Of a DNA stretch of 64,000 nt, positions 1 through 8,616 are shown piece by piece (positions within the stretch are counted from its first letter, which is position 1; the number at the start of each line of letters is the position of its first letter). The stretch spans positions 62,001-126,000 of the forward strand of contig JAECRL010000005.1 in the NCBI GenBank assembly GCA_016000265.1, read 5' to 3'. This DNA comes from Burkholderiales bacterium (GTDB lineage Bacteria > Pseudomonadota > Gammaproteobacteria > Burkholderiales > Burkholderiaceae_C). The notes below the pieces were generated by a model. The model was not told the origin of the DNA and made no database searches. It saw only the letters and a list, made by a program, of their open reading frames with translations. Made by a program: the position numbers and the translations under genes.

Positions 1-39
1 CTTCCGCCTGGTCGAGCCCCTGCACTCAAGGTGTTTGAC

Positions 40-576
40 ATGCCCACAGCCCCTCGCTTCGTCCCGTCCTTTTCCCGTTTGCCCGTTGCCGCCTGCGTGG
101 CGGTCATGGTGGCCCTGGGCGGCTGCTCCACCACCAGCCCCGATGTGATCAAGCCGGGTGATGCGCAGCGCCTCTCTCAGGTCGCCGATGCGGTGGTGCT
201 CAGCGTGCGCCCCGTGGTCGTCGAAGGCTCGCAGAGTGGCCTGGGTGGCGCAACCGGCGCCGTGGTCGGGGGCATCGCGGGCAGCACGGCCAGCAGCCAC
301 AACAAGACCGCCGTCGTGGCCGCCGTGCTGGGTGCGGTGGTGGGCGGCGTGGTGGGCAACGCCACCGAGCGGTTCGGCACCCGCGAGGACGCCTACGAGA
401 TCCTCTTGCAGATGCCCAATGGCGAGCGCCGCGCCATCGTTCAGGCCGAAGGCGGTGAGACCTTCAAGCCGGGTGACCCGGTCATCCTCGTGACCACGGC
501 GGGCAAGACCCGAGTCATGCTGGCGCCTCGCGTGGCGGCGCCCGCTGCGCCCACTGCGCCCGCCCTCTCGCGTTGA
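40..576 (+). CDS. Glycine-zipper outer-membrane lipoprotein, SlyB/Pcp-like
   Basis: A 178-residue lipoprotein. A hydrophobic signal peptide ends in a lipobox L-G-G-C with the lipidated Cys at residue 29. A Gly/Ala-rich segment (about residues 65-105, repeated G-A-V-V-G-G) is the glycine-zipper signature of SlyB/Pcp outer-membrane lipoproteins, followed by a small C-terminal beta domain and an Ala/Pro tail. I chose the ATG at 40 because AAGG lies about 8 nt upstream; a GTG at 31 is in frame. The family supports outer-membrane integrity, and the exact role here is unknown. It ends just before the M16 protease gene, so the two are probably co-transcribed. Confidence 0.8.
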   Translation: MPTAPRFVPSFSRLPVAACVAVMVALGGCSTTSPDVIKPGDAQRLSQVADAVVLSVRPVVVEGSQSGLGGATGAVVGGIAGSTASSHNKTAVVAAVLGAVVGGVVGNATERFGTREDAYEILLQMPNGERRAIVQAEGGETFKPGDPVILVTTAGKTRVMLAPRVAAPAAPTAPALSR

Positions 577-638
577 CTCAACCCTGTGCACCCTCGGCCT
601 CCCATTCGGAGGCCGATGTCTTTTTGCGGAGACCGGTC

Positions 639-3425
639 TTGAGCTTTCCTTTCCCTGAACTCGTTCGCCCCGTGTGCCAGGCCATCTGCCTGGTTTGCGC
701 CTTGAGCGCACCCACCGCAGCCAGCCTGGCGGCTCGTTCAGGCGATGTGGTGCGCCTGCAGCCCAGCGGCCCCTTGCGTGCCGTCACGCAGGTCGAGGGC
801 ATCACCGAGTACCGGCTGGCCAATGGTTTGCAGGTGCTGCTGATCCCGGACCGCGCCAAGCCCACCGTCACCGTCAACATGACCTACCGGGTCGGCTCGC
901 GCCACGAGGGCCTGGGGGAGACCGGCATGGCGCACCTGCTGGAGCACCTCCTGTTCAAGGGCTCGCCTCGTCACCCCCAGGTCTGGGCCGAGTTCAACAA
1001 GCGAGGCCTGAGTGCCAACGGCAGCACCTGGCTGGATCGCACCAATTACTACGCCAGCTTCGCGGCCAACGACGACAACCTGCGCTGGTACCTCAATTGG
1101 CAGGCCGACGCGATGGTCAACAGCTTCATCGCGCGAAAGGACCTCGACAGCGAGATGACCGTGGTGCGCAACGAGATGGAGATGGGCGAGAACAGCCCCG
1201 GGCGCATCCTGCTGGAAAAGACCCTGGCCACGATGTACCAGTGGCACAACTACGGCAAGTCCACCATCGGCGCGCGCACCGACGTCGAAGGCGTGGACAT
1301 CGCGAACCTCAAGGCTTTCTACCAGCGTCACTACCAGCCGGACAACGCGACCTTGATCGTCTCGGGCAAGTTCGACGCCGCGCGCACGCTGGGCTGGATT
1401 GAGCAGGCCTTTGGCAAGCTGCCTCGGCCTCAGCGCAAGCTCCGAGAGCCTTACACGCTGGATGCCACGCAAGACGGCGAGCGCAGCGTGACCCTGCGCC
1501 GTGTGGGCGGCGTGCCGATGCTGTACGCGGCCTACCACGTGACCCCCGGCGCCCACGCTGATTTCGCCGCGGTGTCTTTGCTGTCGCAGATCCTGGGCGA
1601 CACGCCTTCGGGGCGTTTGCACCATCGGCTCACCGAGCGGCAACTGGCGGCGTCCGTGTTCGGCTTCACGCAGGGCCTGGCCGATCCGGGCTTCATCGTG
1701 CTGGGCGCGCAGCTCTCTGCGCAACAAGACAGCGCCGCAGCCCGCCAGGCTTTGCTGGATGCCATCGAGTCCTTTGCCACCCAACCCGTGACGAAGGAGG
1801 AGCTGGAGCGGGCCCGCACGCGTTGGCTCAAGGATTGGGACGCGTTGTTTGCCGATCCGCAACACGTGGGTGTGGCCCTGTCCGAATCGGTGGCCCAGGG
1901 CGACTGGCGTTTGTTTTTCCTGACCCGCGACCGCATCAAGGCGGTGCAACTGGCCGATGTGCAGCGCGTGGCCGAGCGGTACTTCGTGGGGTCCAACCGC
2001 ACGGTGGGCGAGTACGTCCCCACGCCGGTGCCGCAGCGGGCACCGGCCCCCGAGCGCGTGACGGTGGCCGATCAGCTCGCGGGCTTCAAGGCCCAGGCCA
2101 GCCAGGCGCCCGTGGAGGCGTTCGACGCCAGCCCGGCCAACATCGACGCGCGCACCGTGCGCCAGGTGCTGCCCTCCGGCATGCAGGTGGCGCTGCTGGC
2201 CAAGCCCAGTCGGGGCCAGGCCGTCAAGGGCGCCTTGACGTTGCGCCACGGCACCGTCGAATCCCTCGCTGGCTGGGGGGAGGCGCCCGATGCGCTGGCC
2301 GCCTTGCTGGACCAGGGCACCCGCACGCTCAACCGTCAGCAACTTCAAGACCGACTCGATGCCCTGCAAGCCGAGGTGGGTTTTTCGGCCGGTGCGGGGC
2401 AGTTGTCTGTCAGCTGGTCGACGCGGCGCGAGCACCTGCCGGCGGTCATCGCCCTCGTGGCCGAGGTGTTGCAACACCCCGCTTTGCCGGCTGAGGGGCT
2501 GGAGGAGATTCGGCGCCAGGCGCTGGCGGGCATCGCCTCACAGCGCAAGGAGCCCGAGGCGGTGCTGGAGGAGGCCCTGTCCCGCCATGGCAACCCTTAC
2601 CCGAGGGGGGACGTGCGCCACGCTCGCACCTTCGATGAGACCGAGGCCGACTGGCGCGACCTGCGCATCGAGCGGGTGCGCGAGTTCCACGGCCAGTTCC
2701 TGTCGGCCGCTCATGCGCAGCTGGCTGTGGTCGGGGACCTGGACCTGCCGGCCACGCAAGAGGCCGTGAAGCGGGCCTTCGGCAACTGGCGCAACGACCG
2801 GGCGTTTGCTCGTGTGCCTCAGCCCTGGGTGCCGGTGGAGCCCGTGCGCCTGTTGATCCCCACACCGGACAAGCAGAACGCACACCTGTCGGTGAGCTTG
2901 CCGCTGGCGTTGAGCGATCGCGACCCGGACTACGCGGCTTTGATGATGGCCAACCACTTGCTGGGTGGCGGTGGGGATTCCCGTTTGTGGCGCCGCATCC
3001 GGGAGAAGGACGGCCTGTCTTACAGCGTCTACAGCGCGATCCAGTGGAACCCGCTGGAGGCCAACTCCGAGTGGGTCGCCGCGGCGATCTTCGCCCCGCA
3101 AAACCGCGACAAGGTCGAGCAGGCGTTTCGCGAAGAGATTCAACGCGCCCTCAAGGAGGGTTTCACCGCCGCAGAACTGGAGGCCGGTCAACGCGGTTTG
3201 CTGAGTTTCCGTCAACTGGGGCGGGCTCAGGACGCACGCCTGGCGGCGGCGTGGGCGGCCAACCTGTTCATGGGGCGCGACTTTTCCGTCTCGGCCAAGG
3301 TTGACGAGCAGCTCGGTCAATTGACCCTGGAGCAGGTGAATCAGGCTTTGCGGCGACACCTGCAGCCGGATCGCTTTGTCATCGGCGTGGCGGGGGATTT
3401 TCAGGCCAAGTCGCCAGCGCGCTGA
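639..3425 (+). CDS. M16 family zinc metalloprotease, two-domain, exported
   Basis: Two-domain M16 (pitrilysin/insulinase-like) protease of about 928 residues. The inverted zinc motif H-L-L-E-H lies at about residues 99-103 and the third zinc ligand is probably Glu179 (context R-N-E-M-E). The C-terminal half has the M16 fold without HxxEH, the usual inactive partner half. The N-terminus is hydrophobic and ends A-P-T-A-A-S-L-A-A, like a signal peptide, so the enzyme is probably periplasmic. I chose the TTG at 639 because GGAG sits 7 nt upstream; another TTG at 573 overlaps the upstream stop. The substrate is not deducible. A bidirectional terminator follows. Confidence 0.9.
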   Translation: MSFPFPELVRPVCQAICLVCALSAPTAASLAARSGDVVRLQPSGPLRAVTQVEGITEYRLANGLQVLLIPDRAKPTVTVNMTYRVGSRHEGLGETGMAHLLEHLLFKGSPRHPQVWAEFNKRGLSANGSTWLDRTNYYASFAANDDNLRWYLNWQADAMVNSFIARKDLDSEMTVVRNEMEMGENSPGRILLEKTLATMYQWHNYGKSTIGARTDVEGVDIANLKAFYQRHYQPDNATLIVSGKFDAARTLGWIEQAFGKLPRPQRKLREPYTLDATQDGERSVTLRRVGGVPMLYAAYHVTPGAHADFAAVSLLSQILGDTPSGRLHHRLTERQLAASVFGFTQGLADPGFIVLGAQLSAQQDSAAARQALLDAIESFATQPVTKEELERARTRWLKDWDALFADPQHVGVALSESVAQGDWRLFFLTRDRIKAVQLADVQRVAERYFVGSNRTVGEYVPTPVPQRAPAPERVTVADQLAGFKAQASQAPVEAFDASPANIDARTVRQVLPSGMQVALLAKPSRGQAVKGALTLRHGTVESLAGWGEAPDALAALLDQGTRTLNRQQLQDRLDALQAEVGFSAGAGQLSVSWSTRREHLPAVIALVAEVLQHPALPAEGLEEIRRQALAGIASQRKEPEAVLEEALSRHGNPYPRGDVRHARTFDETEADWRDLRIERVREFHGQFLSAAHAQLAVVGDLDLPATQEAVKRAFGNWRNDRAFARVPQPWVPVEPVRLLIPTPDKQNAHLSVSLPLALSDRDPDYAALMMANHLLGGGGDSRLWRRIREKDGLSYSVYSAIQWNPLEANSEWVAAAIFAPQNRDKVEQAFREEIQRALKEGFTAAELEAGQRGLLSFRQLGRAQDARLAAAWAANLFMGRDFSVSAKVDEQLGQLTLEQVNQALRRHLQPDRFVIGVAGDFQAKSPAR

Positions 3426-3443
3426 CGCGTCAGGCGCTCAGAA

Positions 3444-3470
3444 AAAAGCCGGGCGCATGGCCCGGCTTTT
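3444..3470. terminator. Bidirectional intrinsic terminator between M16 protease and H-NS genes
   Basis: An 11-bp perfect stem (AAAAGCCGGGC pairing with GCCCGGCTTTT) around a short loop. It has A residues on the left and T residues on the right, so it can end the rightward protease transcript and the leftward H-NS transcript. Confidence 0.85.
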
Positions 3471-3488
3471 CAATCAAAGCGAAGGCTT

Positions 3489-3827
3489 TCAGATCGTGAA
3501 ATCTTCCAGTTTCTTGCCGGTGGCGATCGCGGCTTGAATCCATTTGGGTTGCAGGCCGCGGCCCGTCCAGGTTTCACCGGTGGCCTGGTTGCGATACTTC
3601 GGTGCGACCTTTTTGCCGGTGGTGCCGGTGGGCGCTGCGCTGGGTTTTCCGCCCGACTTGAGGCCCAGGTCTGCCACGGTCAAACCGTGCTCGGCGAGCA
3701 GGGATTTGATCTGGGTGATCACGCTGGCGCGCTCGGCGCGGCGTGCGTCTTGCAACTGCTTGTCGAGGTCAGCGGCTTGCTTTTCAAGCGCGGCCTTTTG
3801 TGCGAGGAGTTCCTGATAGTTGCTCAT
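3489..3827 (-). CDS. H-NS family nucleoid-associated protein (BpH3 type)
   Basis: A 112-residue H-NS-like protein. The N-terminal half is an oligomerising helix (about residues 5-50). The C-terminal DNA-binding motif is present as Y-R-N-Q-x-T-G-E-T-W-T-G-R-G-L-Q-P-K-W, close to the canonical core in which the Gly-Arg-Gly hook enters the AT-rich minor groove. It is expected to silence AT-rich DNA. It is transcribed alone from a promoter near 3938-3967, with a leader of about 100 nt, and ends at the shared terminator. Paralogues are common in Burkholderiales, so I give no symbol. Confidence 0.9.
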   Translation of the reverse strand: MSNYQELLAQKAALEKQAADLDKQLQDARRAERASVITQIKSLLAEHGLTVADLGLKSGGKPSAAPTGTTGKKVAPKYRNQATGETWTGRGLQPKWIQAAIATGKKLEDFTI

Positions 3828-3937
3828 GGGTGTGTCCTTCGTGCCCGATGCGGGGCGGGGTCATTATTCGTGTCCGGGTGCCGCCCGCTCGGGATGTAAC
3901 CCTGGGCGTGAACGCAATCAAAGCGCCCGACGACCGG

Positions 3938-3967
3938 ATTCTATACACGAATCTAATACCCAAGCAA
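3938..3967 (-). promoter_or_regulatory. Probable sigma70 promoter of the H-NS gene
   Basis: On the minus strand, TTGCTT (3967-3962) is followed 16 nt later by TATAGA (3945-3940), or 18 nt later by TAGAAT (3943-3938). It is the only good -35/-10 pair in the AT-richer 285-nt gap upstream of the H-NS gene. Confidence 0.45.
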
Positions 3968-4126
3968 TTCCATCTGTGCAATCAAGTGTGTGAATCGAGG
4001 GGTTTCCCGCCATTCTGCCGGGGAGTCAAGCTGCGGTAATCGGTCGTTCCTTCGTCTCCGGGGCGTGGCCTGTGATTCCACCATCGGTGCGAAGACGATG
4101 TTGATTTCGCGTTCAAGGGCGGGCAT
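3953..4126 (-). CDS. Possible 57-residue small protein, unassigned
   Basis: The ATG at 4126 overlaps the mltB stop region, giving a 57-residue basic peptide ending A-Q-M-E-L-L-G-Y. There is no recognised domain. Against it: codon choice is richer in A/T than in neighbouring genes, and its end overlaps the putative H-NS promoter. For it: it could be translationally coupled to mltB, and its C-terminal stretch looks protein-like. Treat as a weak candidate. Confidence 0.15.
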   Translation of the reverse strand: MPALEREINIVFAPMVESQATPRRRRNDRLPQLDSPAEWRETPRFTHLIAQMELLGY

Positions 4127-5369
4127 TTGTGCGTGTGTTCTCTTTGCCCACGGCTTCACCGAGTTGAATGACCGCCAGTGCGTAATAACTGGATTGGTTG
4201 TAGCGTGTGATGGCGTAGAAATTGTCGGTGCCCGCGATGAGGGTGGGCGCGCGGCCCGCGTTATGCAGCAGCACCAGCGCGAGCGGACCGGGGTGTCGCT
4301 GGCCCGATTCAGGCAAGGTGGCGCCCAGTTGGGCCATGTCGCTGGCGCTGAAGGTGGGGCGGATGTCCGGGGCGAGCAGGGTGTCTCGCTGGGGCCCTTC
4401 GGGCGGCGGCGTCACCTCGAAGTGGGTGGGCCACTCTTTGCGCCAGCCGTGGGCTGACAGGTAATGCGCCACGCTGCCGATGGCGTCCACCGGGCTGTTG
4501 ACCAGGTCGATGTGGCCGTCGCCATCGAAATCGACGGCCAGTTTGCGAATCGAGCTGGGCATGAATTGGGGCCAGCCGATGGCGCCCGCATAAGAGCCCA
4601 GCACCTCGGTGGGCTCCAGCCCTTGTTCGCGGCACATGACCAGGAACTCGGCGAGCTCCTGTCGGAAGAAGGCGCTGCGGTCGCTGCGGCCGCGGGGGAA
4701 GTCCAGTGTGAGCGTGGTGAGGGCGTCGAGCACGCGGTACTTGCCCATGTTGCGTCCGTAGATGGTCTCCACCCCGATGACGCCCGCGATGATGTCGGCT
4801 GGCACGCCGTAGGTGTCCTGCGCGCGTTGCAGGGCGGCCTGATGGGTGCGCCAGAACTGGCCGCCGGCCTTGATGCGAAGGGGCTCGATGAAGCGGCTGC
4901 GATAGGCCGCCCAGTTCTTGGCCGTGGGGGTGGCCGCCGGCATCATGAGGCGGGTGACGCTTTCGGTGTAGCGCGCCTGGGAAATCACCGACCACGCCCA
5001 GTCGGCGTCGAGTTGCCGGCTGTTGGCCAGCTCGCGCGCCAGTTGGCGGGCGTCGTCGCGCTCGGCGTAGGCGTCGGCGTCGGCGTCCTGGCGGGGCGTC
5101 AGCGTTCGTTCTGCGAGGGTGGGGGGAGCGGTCGGGGTGCTGACCGTGGCACCGATGGGGGCGCTGGCGGGTTCGCTCACCGGCGTGGCGAGCGAGCCCG
5201 CGGGCTGGGATTCAGGCGTCCCGTTGGCGGGCATCGGAGGTGCAGGTGGGGTGGCGGGCGCTGGCGGGGTGCTACTGCACCCGGTGATCAGGGCAGCCAG
5301 CCCCCAGCTCAACAGGGTGGCCAAGGAGGGCGTGTGGGGCAGTCGGTCGCGCAGGGGAGGTCGGGGCAT
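4113..5369 (-). CDS. mltB: Lytic murein transglycosylase B family lipoprotein
   Basis: About 418 residues. The N-terminus carries a signal sequence with lipobox I-T-G-C, then a Pro/Ala/Thr-rich linker typical of an envelope-anchored enzyme. The catalytic SLT_2 (MltB) domain follows, with G-V-I-G-V-E-T-I-Y-G-R, in which the Glu is the family's catalytic acid, plus Y-A-G-A-I-G-W-P-Q-F-M-P-S and D-F-D-G-D-G motifs. It cleaves peptidoglycan between MurNAc and GlcNAc to make 1,6-anhydro ends. I chose the ATG at 5369 because the signal peptide begins shortly after it; an in-frame start at 5408 would add 13 residues. Confidence 0.88.
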   Translation of the reverse strand: MPRPPLRDRLPHTPSLATLLSWGLAALITGCSSTPPAPATPPAPPMPANGTPESQPAGSLATPVSEPASAPIGATVSTPTAPPTLAERTLTPRQDADADAYAERDDARQLARELANSRQLDADWAWSVISQARYTESVTRLMMPAATPTAKNWAAYRSRFIEPLRIKAGGQFWRTHQAALQRAQDTYGVPADIIAGVIGVETIYGRNMGKYRVLDALTTLTLDFPRGRSDRSAFFRQELAEFLVMCREQGLEPTEVLGSYAGAIGWPQFMPSSIRKLAVDFDGDGHIDLVNSPVDAIGSVAHYLSAHGWRKEWPTHFEVTPPPEGPQRDTLLAPDIRPTFSASDMAQLGATLPESGQRHPGPLALVLLHNAGRAPTLIAGTDNFYAITRYNQSSYYALAVIQLGEAVGKENTRTNARP

Positions 5370-5434
5370 CAGGTGGGGCAGGGTCGGGCTGGACTCACAG
5401 TGTGCCAAATCCGGGCGCCTGGGGGCGCCTGCGG

Positions 5435-5455
5435 CGCTTCAGCGAAGCGGCTTTT
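5435..5455 (+). terminator. Hairpin plus T-run oriented against the leftward genes
   Basis: CGCTTC-AGC-GAAGCG followed by GCTTTTT lies between two leftward genes, but its T-run is on the plus strand. It would stop rightward (antisense) transcription and not the leftward operon. Adjacent repeats of GGCGCC make the gap palindrome-rich. Confidence 0.45.
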
Positions 5456-5458
5456 TCG

Positions 5459-7588
5459 TCAGGCGCCCAACCCCAGCCGGCGCGCTTGCTCCAGCGCCAC
5501 CCGGATGAGCTGACGTTGGTGCGCGGTGTGCCGCACCCCGCGGCGCGTGTCGCGGTCATTTGCATTTGCAGCGGCATCGGGGTGGGCATAGCGCAGGGCG
5601 TCCAGCGCTTGCAGCGTCTGAGCAAGGGACCGCGCGGTGTCTGTGGCGCTGGCGCCGGGGTTCTCCATGGATCGAAGCGACTTCAGCCACGCCAGTGCGG
5701 GGGCCGGTGCGGGGCACCCGGTTGGCGCAGGCAGCCCGGCGGCTTGCAGGCCGCGGTGCAGCTTCATCATGGCGCGAGACCAGGGCGTCCTCGGGCTGCG
5801 AGGGCGGCGCAGCCACAGCCACAACACGCCGCCCAGCGACAAGGCCACCAGCAGCCCCGCACACAGCCTCAGCAGCGTCGTCCAGTCGGGTGACTCGAAG
5901 CCCCAATCCCTGAGCAAGGACATTTGCTGGTTGCGGGAGTACTGCAGGACCCAAACGTTCCAGCGGTGGTTGGCCGCATCGGCGTAGGCGCGAAGGCCGC
6001 TCCAGAGTGCCGGGTCCAGCTGAGAGAGGGCCGCGGGCAAGCGCTCCGGGTTGCGGATGGCCGGGCGGGGGCGCTCGATCCGGTTGGGCGCCACCGCAGC
6101 GGTCGGGTCGATGCGAACCCAGCCCAGCTCGTCTTGCCAGAATTCAGCCCAGGCGTGGGCGTCGCTGTTGCGCACCACGTGCATGCCGTCCACCGGGTTG
6201 ATCTCGGCGCCCTGGAAGCCCGTGACGACGCGGGCGGGCACGTCCATCGCCCGCATGATGACCACGAAGGCCGCGGCGAAGTGTTCGCAAAAGCCGCTGC
6301 GGCGGTCCAGCCAGAACTGGTCGATGACGTGCAGCTCCGGTCGGCCTTGCGCGTCCTGGCCGTCCGACTCCGGGCTCAGCGTGTAGCGGTAGTCGCCTTG
6401 CCGGATGTGGGCCAGCACGGCCAGCGCCAACGCGCTGGCTGGGGCCTGGCGCAAATCGGTGCGGTTGCGCAATTCCGCCGCCCAGGCCAGGGTGCGTGGG
6501 TTGAAGCCGCGCGGCAGCTCGGCCCAGTCTCTGAGGGTGATGGCGTCGTGGCTGAGGGGGCCGGCGCGCGCGCCCACCTGGGCTTGTGCGTTGACCTGGC
6601 TGCGCTCGCTCAAAGGACGTGGGGTGCGCCAGTTCAGGCCGTCACGACGCAGCTGCGGTTGGGTGTTCGGTGGCGTGGGCGCGGCCTGCAGCGTGCCTTC
6701 CAGCAGCGGCACCGCCTTGAGCTGCGTGGGCTCGATGGTGACCTGGTAGTCGATCACGGGGCCGTCGCGCACGATGGCGTCGTCGGGCACGTTGTGGCGT
6801 GCGTCGGGCGTTCGGGCGGTCCAGCTGTGGCCGTCGAACTGGTCCAGCACCGGGCCGCGGAAGTACATCTGGTTGGGGAGCGGGGGGGCGCCTTTGAAGC
6901 GCACCCGCATGGCCACGCTGTCGTCTTGCGCGAGTTCGGCCACGCCCCCGAGCTGAATGCGGTCGGACAGCCCGGTTCGGGGCCCACCGTCCGACGGGAT
7001 GCTCCACAGCGGCCCGAAGCGCGGGAACAGCAGGTAGAGAGCCAACATCACGGGCACGCCCATGACCATGCAGCGAGCCGCCGCGCCCAGGGCCACGAGC
7101 ACGGACGGCCGTCCGGTGGGGCGCTGCGCCAGCACCAAGGCGCTGAGCAGGCCGAGCGTGGCCAGCAGCATCAGGGCGGCGATGCCGATGGCCTGCGAGT
7201 ACAGGAACTGCGTGAGGATCAGGAAAAATCCCAGTGAAGTGACGACGAACGCGTCCCGCCGTGCGCGCAGCTCCAGGGTCTTGAGCGCGGCCAGCAAGGT
7301 CACGAGGGTGACGCCAGCCTGTCGTCCAAAGAGGGACTGATACGTCATGAGGGTCAGGCCCACGCTCACGGCCAGGGCGACCATCAGGACCCAGCGCGGG
7401 GGCAGGGGGCCATCTCGCCAGGCCAGGTGCCCTCGCCACGCCATGGCGCAGGCGGTGCCCACGGTGCACCACAGAGGCAGGCGCCCGGTGTGGGGCAGGA
7501 TGCACAGGGCCAGCACGGCCAGCAGCCACAGGGTGTCGCGGCCCTCGCGGGTGACCCGGGTGCTGGCCAGGCGCGGCACGCTGATCAT
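5459..7588 (-). CDS. TgpA-like membrane transglutaminase (DUF3488/DUF4129)
   Basis: 709 residues. The N-terminal third has several hydrophobic segments (DUF3488 region, about residues 20-200). A periplasmic transglutaminase-like domain follows, with a catalytic triad visible as Cys in G-F-C-E-H, His in D-A-H-A-W-A-E-F-W and Asp in R-I-D-P-T. A further membrane helix and a DUF4129-like cytoplasmic tail end the protein. TgpA of Pseudomonas is the named relative; its substrate is not established. Its ATG overlaps the DUF58 gene's stop (ATGA), so the two are translationally coupled. The reading frame stays open upstream to 8803, but that part is a shadow of the DUF58 gene. Confidence 0.88.
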   Translation of the reverse strand: MISVPRLASTRVTREGRDTLWLLAVLALCILPHTGRLPLWCTVGTACAMAWRGHLAWRDGPLPPRWVLMVALAVSVGLTLMTYQSLFGRQAGVTLVTLLAALKTLELRARRDAFVVTSLGFFLILTQFLYSQAIGIAALMLLATLGLLSALVLAQRPTGRPSVLVALGAAARCMVMGVPVMLALYLLFPRFGPLWSIPSDGGPRTGLSDRIQLGGVAELAQDDSVAMRVRFKGAPPLPNQMYFRGPVLDQFDGHSWTARTPDARHNVPDDAIVRDGPVIDYQVTIEPTQLKAVPLLEGTLQAAPTPPNTQPQLRRDGLNWRTPRPLSERSQVNAQAQVGARAGPLSHDAITLRDWAELPRGFNPRTLAWAAELRNRTDLRQAPASALALAVLAHIRQGDYRYTLSPESDGQDAQGRPELHVIDQFWLDRRSGFCEHFAAAFVVIMRAMDVPARVVTGFQGAEINPVDGMHVVRNSDAHAWAEFWQDELGWVRIDPTAAVAPNRIERPRPAIRNPERLPAALSQLDPALWSGLRAYADAANHRWNVWVLQYSRNQQMSLLRDWGFESPDWTTLLRLCAGLLVALSLGGVLWLWLRRPRSPRTPWSRAMMKLHRGLQAAGLPAPTGCPAPAPALAWLKSLRSMENPGASATDTARSLAQTLQALDALRYAHPDAAANANDRDTRRGVRHTAHQRQLIRVALEQARRLGLGA

Positions 7589-8616
7589 GGCCGAGCTCCC
7601 GTGTGGCTCGCGGGCGACCAGGTGGCCAGGCTGTCCAGGCACGCCTTGAGGTGAGTCGGTCCGCTGTTGCAAGCAAGCTCGCGGCCGGGCAGGCGCAGGC
7701 CATAAGGGCGCCCTTGGCCCGCGGCCTCTTGCTCGGCCGCGATCAGCCAGCTGGCCAGGCGCGACAGGCGGGCTTCGGTGCCCAGTGCAGCCAGGCCGGG
7801 GCTGCGCTCGAAGTCCAGCCAGCGGTCGGGTGAGCGGCTGGCGGCGGGCTCGCGCGTGACCAGCCCGGTGCCCGCCGCCAGGGCGTGGCTGGACTTCTTC
7901 CAGGCGATCCAGCGCATCGGGTCGCCACGCCGGTAGTCGCGCAGGCCCTCGGGCTGGTCGAGGCCCTGGCGTCGCAGGCTGCGAGCGGCCTCGTCTTCGT
8001 CGGCGGTGCCATCGTCGGGCAGGGCGGGGGCGTGCGGGTCCAAGGCTGGCCAGATCAGGGCCTGCGAACGAGGCCGCCAGTGAGCCCAGGCCCGAAACAG
8101 GCCCAGCGGGTAGCGGGTTTCGATGGTCAGGCGAGGCAGGCTCAGCCAGCCGCGGTGCTGGGTGGGCACGTCGAGTTCGATGTGGCCGTCCTGCGCCGGC
8201 AGCAGGTCGGCAAACTGCGGCAGCGAGTGCCCTCCCACCGAAACCTGCAGCCCGTATCGGCCCAGGCGCCGATGCTGGTTGCTCAAGGCCACGGGCAGGC
8301 GCAACACCTGCCCGGCGTGCACGCTGTGCAGGCCCGACAGCGTCAGGCTCACCCCTTGCAGGTTGCCGTGGGTCTGATAGAGGGCCGCCATGCCCGCGCC
8401 CCCCAGCAGGAAGCTCAGCCCGTACCCCAGGTTGATCTGTTCGTTGATGGATGCCAGCAGCAGCACGATGACCACGACCCCGAAGCTCCACCCCGCTCGC
8501 GTGGGCAGGATGTAGAGGTTGCGCTGCGCCAGCGTGACCTGGTCCTGGCGTGGCAGGCGAGCCTCCCACCAGGCGTTCACGCGCTGGCGCAAGGGCGACA
8601 GCAAGGGCGCCATCAT
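7585..8616 (-). CDS. DUF58 domain protein, MoxR-associated
   Basis: About 343 residues. Two hydrophobic stretches lie near residues 35-80, followed by a DUF58 (VWA-like) region with the signature E-G-L-R-D-Y-R-R-G-D-P-M-R-W-I-A-W-K. Members are almost always encoded with a MoxR AAA+ ATPase and often a transglutaminase, as here. The start is one of two consecutive ATGs (8616 or 8613) inside the moxR stop (ATGATGA). The biochemical function is unknown; by analogy it is a MoxR client or adaptor for an envelope process. Confidence 0.87.
   Translation of the reverse strand: MMAPLLSPLRQRVNAWWEARLPRQDQVTLAQRNLYILPTRAGWSFGVVVIVLLLASINEQINLGYGLSFLLGGAGMAALYQTHGNLQGVSLTLSGLHSVHAGQVLRLPVALSNQHRRLGRYGLQVSVGGHSLPQFADLLPAQDGHIELDVPTQHRGWLSLPRLTIETRYPLGLFRAWAHWRPRSQALIWPALDPHAPALPDDGTADEDEAARSLRRQGLDQPEGLRDYRRGDPMRWIAWKKSSHALAAGTGLVTREPAASRSPDRWLDFERSPGLAALGTEARLSRLASWLIAAEQEAAGQGRPYGLRLPGRELACNSGPTHLKACLDSLATWSPASHTGARP

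Noticed and set aside
738..2477. Long minus-strand frame opposite the M16 protease
   Set aside because: Composition is repetitive His/Gly/Arg and it mirrors a clear plus-strand gene; it has no recognisable motif.
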